Shown: in pieces, positions 12,255 to 23,420 of the stretch | Layout: every line of letters begins with the position of its first letter | How positions within the stretch are numbered: the first letter of the stretch is position 1 | NCBI GenBank assembly: GCA_033961575.1 | Contig: CM066731.1 | Coordinates: 130,317,001 to 130,381,000, forward strand | Direction of reading: 5' to 3' | Source: Aselliscus stoliczkanus | Taxonomy: Eukaryota > Chordata > Mammalia > Chiroptera > Hipposideridae | DNA: 64,000 bases | Translations under genes and position numbers: made by a program | The notes under the pieces: model-generated | What the model was told of the DNA's origin: nothing | Databases searched by the model: none | What the model saw: the letters and a program-made list of their open reading frames with translations, nothing else

Positions 12255-15200
12255 TATGGACTTACATTATGAAGCAATCATAACTCTCATATAAAAACCT
12301 GACAAAGACATTAAAACAAAAGAAATTTACACATCAATGTTCTCCCTGAGTATGAACATAAAAATGTTCAACAAAATATTAGCAAATTGAATTTAGTAAT
12401 GTATATGAAAGATAATACCTTATAATTAAGTGAGATTTACCTTAGGAATGTAACATTGGTCCAAAATTGAAAAATCAGTTAATACGACTCACCATATTAA
12501 CAGAATAAAGGAGAAACCCCATAAAATAATTTCAAAATATGGAGAATAATCATTTTGATAAATTCAACACTTATTCATGATGATAACAACACCACCACTA
12601 CGAACAACAGCAGCAACAAACCTATCTGCAAACAAGTAATAGAAGGAAACATCCTCAACTTTATAAAAGACATCAACAAAAATCCTGGATAACATTATAT
12701 TTCATAATGAAAGTTGAATGGTTTTTTGTTTGTTTTGTTTTTTGTTTTCACAGCTTCAGGGACAAGGCAAACATATGTGTCCTACCATTTCTATTTGACA
12801 TTATGCTGGATATCCTAGCCAATATAATAAGGCACTGAAAAGAAATAAAAGGTCCATAGATTGGAAAGGAAAAATAAAACTTTCTCCATTTGCAGTGTTA
12901 AAGAATCTACAAGAAAACTACCACAATCAATAAGAAAGTTTATCAAAGTTGCAAGACAAAAGTCAATATTCAAAATCTATTGTATTTATATGTTAGCAGA
13001 AACAATTGGAAATTATATTTTTACAGTACAATTTCCAATATTATACCAAAACTTAAGATGCATAAGTATCCATTTAATGAAAGATGTACAAGAACTCTAC
13101 ACTAAGAATTACAACATATTGCTGAGAGATAGTAAAGAAAATCTATATAAATGGAGAGTTATATTTATGGATAAGTAGTCTTAAGAAGTATGTTCTTCTG
13201 AAATTGACCCATTGAGTCAATGGAATCCCAATAAAAACCCAAAAATAATTTTGGAGAAATTGACAGCCTATTCTAAAATTTATATGAAAATGCAAAGGAC
13301 ATAGAATTACTAAAACGATTTTGAAAAATAACCAACTTAGGGACCTTACACTACCTTACTTTACGAAATGCAGATGGGTCTCATTGAACACGGGGCAGCT
13401 GTCTGGATCTCTCTTCATCACAAGCCATGAGTACACTGAAGCAACCATGTGTAAGGGACTCGCAGTTAGCATTGATCTCTGCACCACCTACTCTTGTGTG
13501 GGTGTCTTCCATCATGTAAAAGTGGACATAACTGCCAATGATCAGGTAAAACGAACCACGCCAAGTTATGCTGCCTTTACCGATACTGAACCATTGATTG
13601 GTGATGTCACAAAGAATCAAGTTGCAATGAACCCCACCAACACTGTTCTCGATTCCAAATGCCTGATTAGATGTAGATTTGATGATGATGCTTTCCAGTC
13701 TGATACAAAGCATTGGCCCTTCAGGATGGTGAATGATGCTGGCAGGCACAAGGCCCAAGTAAATTACAAGGTAGAGACAAAAAATTTCTATGCATAGGGA
13801 GTGTCATCTATGGTTTTGACAAAGATGAAGGAAATTGCAGAAGCCTACCTCAGGAATACCATTACCAGTGCTGTCATCACAGTAGCTGCTTACTTCAGTG
13901 GCTCTCCACGTCAGGCTACCAAAGGTGCTGGAACTATTGCTGGTCTCCATGTGCTTAGAATCATCAATGAGCCAACTGCTGCTGCTATTGCTTACAGCTT
14001 AGTCAAAATGGTTGGAGCTGAAACAAAAGTGTTTACCTTTGACTTGGAAGGTGGCACTTTTGAAGTGTCAATTCTCACAATTGAACATGGAATCTCTGAG
14101 GTCAAATCTACAGCTGACGACACTCACTTAGGTGGAGAAGACTTTGACAACTAAACGGTCAACCATTTTAATGCAGAGTTCAAGAGCAAGCATAAGAAAG
14201 ACATCAGTGAGAACAAGAGGGCTGTCTGTTGTCTCCATACAGCTTGTGGCACTCTGGCCAGTATTGAGATTGATTCATTCTATGAAGGAATTTACTTTCT
14301 GTACCTATATCACCCATGACTGATTTGAACAATTGAATGCTGACATTTTTTGTGGCACCCTGAACCCTGTAGAGAAAGCCCTTATCCTGGATGTCATGCT
14401 CAACAAGCCCTAGATTCAGATATTGTCCTGGTGGGTGGTTCTACCCATATCCCTGAGATTCAGAAACTCCTGCAGGACTTTCTCAGTGGAAAGTGTTTAA
14501 TAAGAGCATCAACCCTGATGAGGCTGTTGCTTATGGTGCAGCTGTCCAGGCAGACATCCTAACTGGAAATAAATCTGAAACTATTCCAGATTTGCTGTTG
14601 TTAGATGTCACCCCTCTTTCCCTTGACATTGAAACTCCTGGTGGAGTCATGACTGTCCTCAACACGCACAATACTACCATTCCTACCAAGCAGACCCAGA
14701 CCTTCACTGCCTACTCTGACCACCAGCCTGGTGTGTTCAATAAGCTCCATGAAGGTGAGCAGGCCATGACTCAGGATAACAACTTGTTTGACAAGTTTGA
14801 ACTCACAAGCATTCCTCCTGCATCTCCTGGTGTTCCTCAGATTGAAGTCACTTTTGATGTTGATGCCAACGGTATCCTCAGTGTCTCTGCTGTGTAAGGG
14901 TATGGGAAAAGAGAACAAGATCACCATCACTAATGACAAGGGTCATCTGAGCAAGGAAGACATCAAGTGCAGGGTCCAGGAAGCTGAGATGCACAAAGCT
15001 GAAAAGGAGGGACAAGGTGTCTTCAAAAAATTACTTCAATCCTATGCATCCAACATGAAAGCAACTGTTGAAGATGAAAAACTTCAAGGCAAGATCAATG
15101 ATGAGAACAGAAGATTCTTGACAAGTGCAATGAAATCATTAACTGGCTTGTTAAGAACTAGACTTTAGAGGAGGAAGAATTTGAACATCAGCAGAAAGAG

Positions 15201-16920
15201 CTGGAAAAAGTCTGCAACCCCATCATTACCAGAGTGCAGGAGGCATATCAGAAGGGATACCTGGGGACTTCATGGTGGTGGAGCCCCTCCTTCTGGGGGT
15301 GTCTCTTCAAAGAGGTTAATTAAGCCATAGTTGAGCATAGATTTAGCATTGTTCCACACAAAATATGGAATGACCCAAATTTATAGCTAAGTCCATGGCA
15401 GTTTTAAAGTTGAGCTGCTATACAGTAAATAACTGAGCATTCTTGATTCTTGAATATGAAATACATGCACAGAGAAAGGAAATAACAATGTACTTTTTAA
15501 GCACTGTATTGTAAAGTGGAAAATGTGACACTTTAAATAAAACTATTTAAAATTGGCAAAAAAATGACTTAGTGTAAAGTTTCAGTGATCAAGAGAGTAT
15601 GGTATTGGTATAAAGATAGATATATTGATCAAAGTAACACAATACAGGTTTGAAAAAGAACCACATGTTTATTGCCAATTGATTTTCAGCAGAATGCCAA
15701 GTAGATTCAATAAGGGAAGGAGAAATCTTTCCACAAAGGATATCAAAATAATTGAATATCCATATAAAAGAAATGAACCTCACATCATACACAAAATTAA
15801 TTTTAAATGGATTATAAACCTTAATGTATAAATAAAACTTTAAAGCTTTTAGGATAAAATCTTGGAGAAAATTTTCCCAAAACTGGATAGGAAATTATTT
15901 CTTAGGCAGGACACAACAAAACCTACAAACCATGAAAGAAAAATTAATAAATTATACTTTTTTAAAATTTAACCCTTCTTTTTGAAAGACACCATTAATA
16001 AAATGAAAAAGCAAAGCACAATTTGGGAGAAAATATTCACAGTATTTATATTTTACAAAAGATTTGTATTCAGAATACATAAAAAACTCTTGAACTAAAT
16101 AATAACAATTATAAAATGATCTGAAAGCTTGAACAGACACGAATGGGGAACAAGCCCATGAAAAGATGTTCAGTATTATTAGTCATCAGGGAAGTCACAA
16201 TGAGGTTGATTCTACTACACATCCACTAGGACAACTAAAATTTAAAAGCTGACAATAACAAGTCAAGATATGAAGCAACTAGAACTCTCTCACATTGCTG
16301 GTAAGAGTGTAAAGTTGTACAGCCACTTTGGAAAATAGATTGACAGTTTCACGTAAAGTTAAGCTTGTACTTACCATTAAACCATCAGTTTCACTCCTAC
16401 ATATTTTTCTAAGAGAAACAGAAACGTATGAGCTTAAAAAATACTAATGCACTGATATTTACAGCAATTTATTCATAATAGGCTAAACTAGAAACCATCC
16501 AAATGTCTTTCAACAAGTGAATGAATACACAAATCATGCCATATTCATACAATAGAATAGTACTTATCAACGAAAAGGCTCCAATTACTGGTATATGCAA
16601 CCACATGGATGAATCTCAAAAAGAAGCTTAACACAAAAGAGTATATGCTGTAAGAGTTTATTCTTATGAGGTCCTACAATGGGCAAAACTAATCTACAAA
16701 GATAGAAATCAGACCAGTGGTTGCCTGGTGAGGGACAACAGAGGAATTTGACTGTACAGGGGTCAAGGGAACCTTCTGGGTTGATGGAAATTTTCTATGT
16801 CTTGAATGGGTTGGGGTATCCACTTAAAAGCACATAAAAACTTTGCAAAACTCTTTGAACTACACAATAAAGACATGTTCATTTTACTTATGTAGATTAC
16901 TTTTCAATGTAGTTGACTAT
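12255..16920 (+). mobile_element. L1 LINE (ORF2 3' part and 3' UTR), split by HSPA8 retrocopy
   Basis: Two collinear L1 pieces. The first, 12255-13375, covers the ORF2 stretch with AAACCTGACAAAGACATTA, GATATCCTAGCCAATAT and the finger/C-terminal region; its longest open piece is 12861-13178. The second, from 15566, resumes at GTGATCAAGAGAGTATGGTA, runs through the C-terminal words (CCACATGGATGAATCTCAAA) and a 3' UTR with GTTGCCTGGTGAGGG, ending near 16920. Between them lies the HSPA8 retropseudogene. The L1 is 5'-truncated, diverged and dead. Confidence 0.9.
13376..15565 (+). pseudogene. HSPA8P: Processed pseudogene of HSPA8 (Hsc70)
   Basis: Intronless copy of the mRNA for the constitutive cytosolic Hsp70 chaperone. 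The 5' UTR word GTCTCATTGAACACGG lies just before the start ATG at 13447. Recognisable protein pieces in order are the N-terminal ATPase lobe with a [11 protein letters not shown] phosphate-loop version (the family Gly in LGTTYS is now Cys), [12 protein letters not shown] near 13955, GGEDFDN near 14130, [15 protein letters not shown] near 14505, the substrate-binding domain, and a C-terminal GAPP-type stretch near 15280. Defects: TAG at 13795, TAA at 14152, deletions around 14235-14265, later frameshifts, and a stop at 14895. The 3' UTR ends with AATAAAACTATTTAAAATTGG and a short A run. It sits inside L1; flanking TTACTTTACGAAATG and TTAGTGTAAAGTTT may be a decayed target duplication. No promoter was carried along, so expression is unlikely. 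Confidence 0.97.
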
Positions 16921-17595
16921 TTAAATAAAAATTTTGAATGAGAAAAGTGATGAAAATTTATATATCTCAAGGGCAATAATATACATGAGAAAGGAGATAT
17001 CTGATGGATGCAGCTAATTCATCTTACATATTGAGAATGTAGGTTGAGAATTCACATTGCTGGTGGGTGCTGTTATAAATTGAACACTTTGTAAACCTGA
17101 GCTGGCAGTTCACAAAAGTAATAGTTTTTTTTAGACAACAGAAATTAGGCATAAAATATAATGGCTGTTGCTATATTCGTAGTCAAGTGAAATTGTAGTA
17201 TGATTCGATTAATTGGGAAGGGTAAAAATACCTATTGTGTAAACTTAATTTAAGGATTGCTCTCCAAGTAGAAGAAAGCTAATAGCAAAATTAAACAGAA
17301 GCAACAACAAAAAGCCCTATTTAACCTGAAGATTCCTGATCATCACTAAGCTACTAGAGTTTAGTAGAGGTTTCATCTGCTACTTAACCAGGCAAAATGT
17401 GCCTTTCCAAAGCTAAAGATTTGTCTGCCAGAAACATGCCGCATGCCCTCAGATGTTAGTAGTCTCTCCTAAGGACATTGCTGAGAGGTTGATTTTGGAA
17501 GCAACTGCTTTATCCAGATGTGGGCTTGTTTTAGACAATGTCACTGGGGTTTGTTCAGATCCTGATCATCTCTAGCTGAACCGTTTCAATGGCTT
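16921..17595. other. Unassigned sequence
   Basis: No gene or recognised repeat between the L1 end and the L2 start. Confidence 0.5.
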
Positions 17596-18165
17596 CCTAA
17601 ATTAGTCTGTTCTCCATACAGTATCAGAGTTGTCTCTCTAAAACACAAATGTGATCCTGCTAACTTTAGCTAGCTCCCCCACTGCATACAAGAGAACCCC
17701 AAACTCTGGCATACCATGCATGGCTCCTCATGCTGGCGTCCCAGCCAATCTTTCCATTTTTCTCCCACCATACCCTTTGCACCATCAGCTCTCCAAGCAC
17801 TTGGAATTCCTCACCATTTGCCAATTATGCCATGTTTGCTCATAAATCATTTACTATTCCCCAAACTCAAATGCTTGGAAAATGCTTAATCACCCATCCA
17901 AACCCACATAAAATATCACCCCATTTTGTGAAAATTTTCTGACCTGCCTAAAAAGTGTTTCCTCCTCCCAGCAGCTACCTTACTTTATGCAATACACCAT
18001 TATAATATTTATGTCATTTTATTCAGATTTGCATGTGATTATGTCTAACAGATTTTATTAGCTTAAGGTCAGGTGTTCCGCATTATTTACCAATAACTTT
18101 GCTCAGCACCATGCACAGTGTATGAAACTCAGTAGCCACTCAATAACAGTTTGATGAAGCATGAA
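17596..18165 (+). mobile_element. L2 LINE 3' fragment
   Basis: The L2 order is visible: CTCCATACAGTATCAGAG, GTCTCTCTAAAACACAAATG, GTGATCCTGCTAAC, the CACTTGGAATTCCTC area, TAAGGTCAGGTGTTCC, CACCATGCACAGTG and a final CCACTCAATAACAGTTTGATG. The 64- and 70-codon plus frames here are decayed LINE sequence. Confidence 0.75.
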
Positions 18166-18507
18166 GATTTGATCAGATATAGAGCTTTTCTATTCAGGGA
18201 TATGAAAGAGTGTGGCTTCCCCATACTATATTGAATACTCTCCATACACAAAAGATTTCCTTTTATTGGACCAGAGAGTAGACATAGCTTCCATCCCATG
18301 GGACCCCAACCCCCTGACAGTTTCCATGGATCCTGATGTAACAGGAATAGAGTCTTGTGCTTTGGAAAACCATTCAAGTTCATCCTTACAACTACTACAA
18401 TGGGGGACTATTTTGGAGATAACTTAGGACAAATTTCATTTTGGAAAGAGAATTATAAGATTTGTAAATAAAACTATTTTGACATATATATAATTAATAT
18501 TATTTGT

Positions 18508-18542
<35 letters not shown>

Positions 18543-19174
18543 TTTCATGGGACTCTAATATCCAAAAGTAAATGGTCTCCAAAGTGATCATGAGTACTGT
18601 TCAGACACCAAAGGAATGATATACTCGGAAGCTTTGGTTATTAGTGAGAAAGCAGACCAGTAGACCAAAGCTTTGAATGCCTGGTGAATTAATTAAAGGG
18701 GTTGGTAAAATATACTTGTAACAACACAAGAGATTTGAAGCTGTTTAATGCCAGTGCCAATTGATGGAGATTTAGAAAGTAAGGTTGATTTCCTTGCATC
18801 ATCAAAAACGGAGGTGAGATTGAACAATTTAAGCAGATCTTCATGTTAATCTGAATGCAGAGAGCACGGCAGCTATATATCCATTGAGAGAGAAAAAAAA
18901 TAGCATGGGGTTATACATCTCTGGTTTTCCTACTGTGCCCAAGTGTCTTCAAACATGACAAGAGTGCTGTGCCCAGGACACCCTGCTTTTTTCCCCACAG
19001 CCTGACATTGTTTCAGCTCTTACTTATGGACGCATCCAAGGGCTGGAGCACAAGGATGGTCTGTACAGGATTTTAAATGAAATATTTTTATTAGGAAAAC
19101 GGAAAAATGGCGAGCGAAAGTTATCCTACTTCATGGGCACTTGTATAAATGCACAAAAGACTGCATTGTGCTGT
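18166..19174. other. Unassigned sequence with a (TTTA)n tract
   Basis: No gene or repeat family recognised apart from the tetranucleotide array listed separately. Frames at 18129-18383 (minus) and 18212-18427 (plus) overlap each other and show no domain. Confidence 0.5.
18506..18545. repeat. (TTTA)n microsatellite
   Basis: About ten uninterrupted TTTA units. Confidence 0.98.
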
Positions 19175-19310
19175 ACCCAGTAATTATTATTAAGCATTTG
19201 TATAGAACTTTATATTTACAATGTGCTTTGTAGTCCTTCGTATTATTATTCCTCACAGCAGTCTTATGAGGTAGGTTGGTATTGTTAAATCTATTTTACC
19301 CCACTTCAGG
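19175..19310 (-). repeat. MIR SINE, antisense
   Basis: The plus strand reads as reverse-complement MIR: AATTATTATTAAGCATTTG, TTTACAATGTGCTTTG, TATTATTATTCCTCACAGCA, CTTATGAGGTAGGTTGGTAT. Confidence 0.8.
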
Positions 19311-20229
19311 AGGTCCCTCTTTGAAGTGTTTTGAAATAAACCTTGCAGAATCAAAATCCTTTAGTGTGTCTGGAAGAACAAGGTGAGAAAAATCCCATGG
19401 TGAAAGTTTGTGTTAAAAACGAAATCCCATAGGGAGCCTGTGTGCCGGAGAAGGAGATCAGAGACCAAACAGGAGCTAGAAATTGCACCAATTTGATTTG
19501 GAAATAATGGGCAGCCTGAATGTAGTGAAATTCTTGAACTTGGCTAGTTCTAGGGCCTATTTTCTTCTTGGTTTCTCTAGAAAATCTGGTCTGGGATATT
19601 GATAAATTGTTGATAAACCAAATATTTAGATATGATATCCAAATGAGATGGATGAACGCCCTTCATCTTTATTTTCTGTGTTTTTATATCATACCAAATA
19701 TAATCATAAATGATGAAATGCAGTGCAGTTAGTCACTGGTTCTGTTACATATCCAAGCATTAACTAATCAGCACATGGGCAGAAATTTTTATTTGCATAG
19801 ACTTGAAAGATAAAGTTTATCTTTTTTCCATTTTAAAAATATTCCTACTTGTTTGGGAAACTTGGAATGTAAATAAAAGTTGGAAAATGGAAAGTTTCAT
19901 CCGCACTCCCAAATACCCCAATCAATATTAAAAATGTTGTATTTCCTTCCCACCTTTTTCTAAGCATATTTTATATTATTCTAATTATATAATGCATATA
20001 ATTTTATGTATTCCTTTTTATTTGACATTTTTAACATAAGCATTATTCTCTGTTTTGTATAACAAACACTAACATTTATAGCTCTTCTAAGCCTGCAGAA
20101 ATTTACTGAGTTCTAGAAAGCATGGAAATTTTAACATAACCCTAAAATAGCATTACCTTTAAAAATAGCATTTCTTCTAAAATCGAATATAATGAACCTA
20201 CCTAGTAATGGCAGAAAACTGTCACAATT
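19311..20229. other. Unassigned AT-rich sequence
   Basis: No gene or confidently named repeat. Confidence 0.5.
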
Positions 20230-21835
20230 TGCATGAAATGGATCATCACTCTCATAGCTTTTAATACTATCTACATGCTGACAACTCACAAATTGTATGC
20301 TCATATCTCTTCTGAATTCCAGACTTGTATATCCAGCTGCCCCTCACTTTTCATTTGAATGTTTAATGGGCATCCAAAACCTAAAAAGGCCAAAGCTAAA
20401 CTCTTGATAGCAATCAATCCTTGTACTCTCACTAAGTCTGTCCCACTAGGGGTCCTCCTGCCTGCGCTATTGAAAACTCTATCATGCTTTCCAGGCTCTC
20501 CAAGCCAAAACTTGGAACCAGTCTTCACTTCATTTCTGTCATACCCAACACCCCATTTGTTAGCAAATACTCTCAGCTAGACCTTCAATATCTAACCTCT
20601 GCTGGTAACTTCTACTGATACTACACAGGTTCAAGTAACGATTTCCCTCTGGATTATTGCATTAGCCTCCTAGCTGGTCTCTGCTTCTGCCCTTGCCCCC
20701 TTTAACCCTTCTGACAATCTAGCATCTAAGGCAATCCTGTTCAGATCTGTCAGAACACATCCCTCTTTTATTGGAAAACTTGCAGTGGCTTCCCATTTCA
20801 CTTAGAGCATAACCCTTCCTTGGACTGAAACACATGTGATCTACCCCCACACACATTCTTTATCTCTCAGACCTCATTTCCAGCTACTGCCCAGGGGATC
20901 CACTTAATGCCAGCCACTGGACTCCTGCTGTGATCATCAAGCATACTTCTGCCTCAAGACTTTTTTTTTTAATTATCATTATTATTAATAGTTACAGATG
21001 TACAAAGCTATGCAAAGTTATCTTTTTCACCCCTTACAAAGTGACTCCCCCTCTCCCCTTCCCTGCCCCCATATCATACATATCTATTACAATTCCATTG
21101 GCTCCATCCCTACACTGTACTCCATATCCCGTGACTATATATGTGTTAAATTATAGTCAACATCTAATATTAATCAGCGGCAGTTTCAGATATACAGTGC
21201 AATAGTCAGGCCACTACACCATCCATGAAGTGGTCTCCCTGATAAGATATGAGTCCATCTGGTCCCCTAAAAAAATATTTACAACATTATTGATTATATT
21301 CCCCAAACTGTCTCTTCTGTCTCTGCGGTAATATTGTATTACCAGTTTATGTTGCCTCGTCCCTTCCCCTTCTCCCTCATGCCCATCCCCAACCCATCTA
21401 GCCCTCAACAGTTTTTTCTTTGTGTCTCTAAGACTATTTCTGTTTACATTGCTCGTTTACTCAGTTCTTTAAAAGACTTTTTCACTTTCTCGTTCTATTT
21501 GCTCGTTCTCCAAATAGTCACTCACAGCTCCCTCCCACAGCTGTTCCCTTCCTGGTCATTCCATCTAAATTTCAACAGCTAGTACCACCCCTAAACCATG
21601 TATGTTCCTTCCCCACTTTCTTTCTCTTTAGTATTTACTTTGGGTAATATACTATATATGTTTCTTATTTATCCTGCTTAATATATTGTATATTTTTACC
21701 CACTAGAATGTAACAAGAAGATAAGGACATGAACCTCTGTCTGTTTTGTTTGTTGCCATATTTCCAGTACCTAAAACAATATCCAGTACACAATGTGTGC
21801 CAAATAAATATTTCTTGGGTAAATGGACCTTTTGA
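20230..21835 (+). mobile_element. Long L2 LINE fragment split by an L1 tail
   Basis: Closely collinear with L2: TGAATTCCAGACTTGTATATC, TGGGCATCCAAAACCTAAA, GGATTATTGCATTAGCCTCC, TAGCTGGTCTCTGC, GCAGTGGCTTCCCATTTCAC and CTCTCAGACCTCATTTCC. The L1 insert at 20966-21472 follows, then L2 continues with CCCACTAGAATG-type words through AATAAATATTTCTTGGGTAA. The 73- and 75-codon frames near 20301-20580 are decayed L2. Confidence 0.88.
20966..21472 (-). mobile_element. 5'-truncated L1 3' UTR, antisense, inside L2
   Basis: It begins with a T run (antisense poly(A)). The antisense of a laurasiatherian-type L1 3' UTR follows: CAGATGTACAAAGC, GTGACTCCCCCTCTCCCC, TATTGATTATATTCCCCAAACT and CCCTTCCCCTTCTCCC. 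The repeats AAGACTTTTT at 20956-20965 and 21473-21482 form the target-site duplication, and L2 is collinear across it. Confidence 0.82.
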
Positions 21836-22246
21836 GGCAGAAAATGTAGAAATCTCTCACAGTAGACATAGCTAATTTTAAAATGAGGGTACAAGGGGAA
21901 GTGCTATGCAAAAGGTATTTAGAGACAAGGCAATGTAGCCTGTACAATGATGAGATGCTTTTGAGAACCACTTGCCAGAGAAGATAACAGCTTTTCATGT
22001 TAGGAAGATGTCATTGATACTCAAGGCCAATGTTTTCGATGTATCTCATTCTCTTCTAATACTCAGGGCAGTGTTGAAGTTTAAGTTCTGATGATGGAGC
22101 TCTGCCTGCATTGTCAACAGCAATTTGGGAATTTTGTACAATAAGTAATTTTCTACAACTCCTGATTCTCATACCATTTTTAGGGAAAAAAATAATCATA
22201 GTGTAAGAATTTTATGTTGTTAAGATATCATTATTGAACCAAATGA
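21836..22246. other. Unassigned sequence
   Basis: No gene or repeat recognised between the L2 end and the AT tract. Confidence 0.5.
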
Positions 22247-22309
22247 ATATATATATATATATATATAATATATATAAATATATATATTATATATATAATA
22301 TATATATAA
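22247..22309. repeat. (AT)n low-complexity tract
   Basis: Mostly alternating AT with AA/TT interruptions; self-complementary. Confidence 0.97.
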
Positions 22310-22340
22310 TGTAAATAATCATGAACATAACAAAATTAAT

Positions 22341-22443
22341 TTTTTTTTTGATGGCATTGTCACTGGCCCTCATATGTGGGACCCGAACCGGGGCCACTGG
22401 CGTCCCAAGGCAGCGCTTAACCAATGCGCCACTCGGCCGGCCC
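22341..22443 (-). mobile_element. Short-form SINE (tRNA head only), antisense
   Basis: Poly(T), then the reverse complement of the SINE head: GGCATTGTCACTGGCCCTCA, ACCCGAACCGGGGCCACTGG, TTAACCAATGCGCCACTCGG, CCGGCCC. It lacks the 300-bp body of the long form. No convincing target duplication. Confidence 0.88.
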
Positions 22444-22824
22444 TAATGCTTTATTTCTTTAACCAGTAATTTTCTCAAGTATATCATGTACAATTTTAAT
22501 AACTGCTTAATCATCTACCAAGGCATTAGTAACATCTGTGAATTATCTTCAAGATGTGAATTGCCTCTGTTAAAGTTGAAGAATAGAAATTAAATGTTTG
22601 CTGCACTCCAATATAATACAAATTCAATATTCATTTCAGAATTGATCATCACAGAGCTAGTCTTAAATAATCACACTATTACACCCCTAGCATTCTGCTG
22701 TCCAATAACTCAACCTTGTCAAATGCCCGGAAATTCCTTTCTTGGCATTACCAAATAATTTATAACTTGGGGAGAGTGTTAGTTAATTTGCATCTGTACA
22801 GACACCAAAATAAATTTGAATCCC
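22444..22824. other. Unassigned sequence
   Basis: No gene or repeat recognised. Confidence 0.5.
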
Positions 22825-23420
22825 TTAATTTATTTAACAAAGATTTATTGGGCTGGCCGAATGGCGCATTGGTTAAGAGCTGGTTTGGGATGCCAGCAGT
22901 CCAGTTCAGATTCCACATATGAGAGCCAGTGACACTGCCCTCTACAGCTAACAACAGCTCCACCTGGAGCTGGACTGTGCGAGCCCCAGCGACAGTGTAA
23001 GCTGCAGCCCCTGCTGCAGTGGGCTGCCATAGGCTACAGTGAGTGGCCAGCAGCGAGCGAGAGTGGCTGGTAGCCAGCATGAGCTGCCAATAGCCACGGT
23101 GAGCTACCATCCAGAGGCCGGTGACCGATCTGCCTCATCTGGGAAGAGCGCAATGATGATACCAACATGGGCCAGTGAAGCACCATCCTCCACAACTAGA
23201 GTGAAGAACAAGAAGACAGCAACTTGTCTGTTCCCCTTCCCCGATTCCCCAATGCTGTTCTCCTTCCCCAATTCCCCAATAAAATCTTAAAAAAAAAAAA
23301 AAAATTATTGAGCTCGTTGCATATGCTAGTCATTACTCTATTCCTAGAAATATAATAATCAACCAGATAGATGAGGGCCAGATAATACAGAATTAAACAA
23401 AATAATTATAAAATTCCAGT
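22825..23420 (-). mobile_element. L2 3' end, antisense, split by a SINE
   Basis: TTTATTTAACAAAGATTTATTG before the SINE and TTATTGAGCTCGTTGCATATG through ACCAGATAGATGAGGGCC after it together follow the antisense L2 3' end. Only about 140 bases of L2 are present. Confidence 0.65.
22851..23300 (+). mobile_element. Long-form tRNA-derived SINE, copy 3
   Basis: GGCTGGCCGAATGGCGCATTG head, ACAACAGCTCCACCTGGAG block, body with GTGAGTGGCCAGCAGC, CCCCGATTCCCC, CCCCAATAAAATCTT and poly(A). The flanks AAGATTTATTG and AAAAATTATTG are an imperfect target duplication within antisense L2. Antisense frames 22760-23110 and 22845-23030 are repeat shadows. Confidence 0.93.

Noticed and set aside
13321..14154. 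HSP70-like open frames that might be a functional chaperone gene
   Set aside because: In-frame stops at 13795 and 14152, later deletions and frameshifts, no introns, and a poly(A) remnant show a processed pseudogene.
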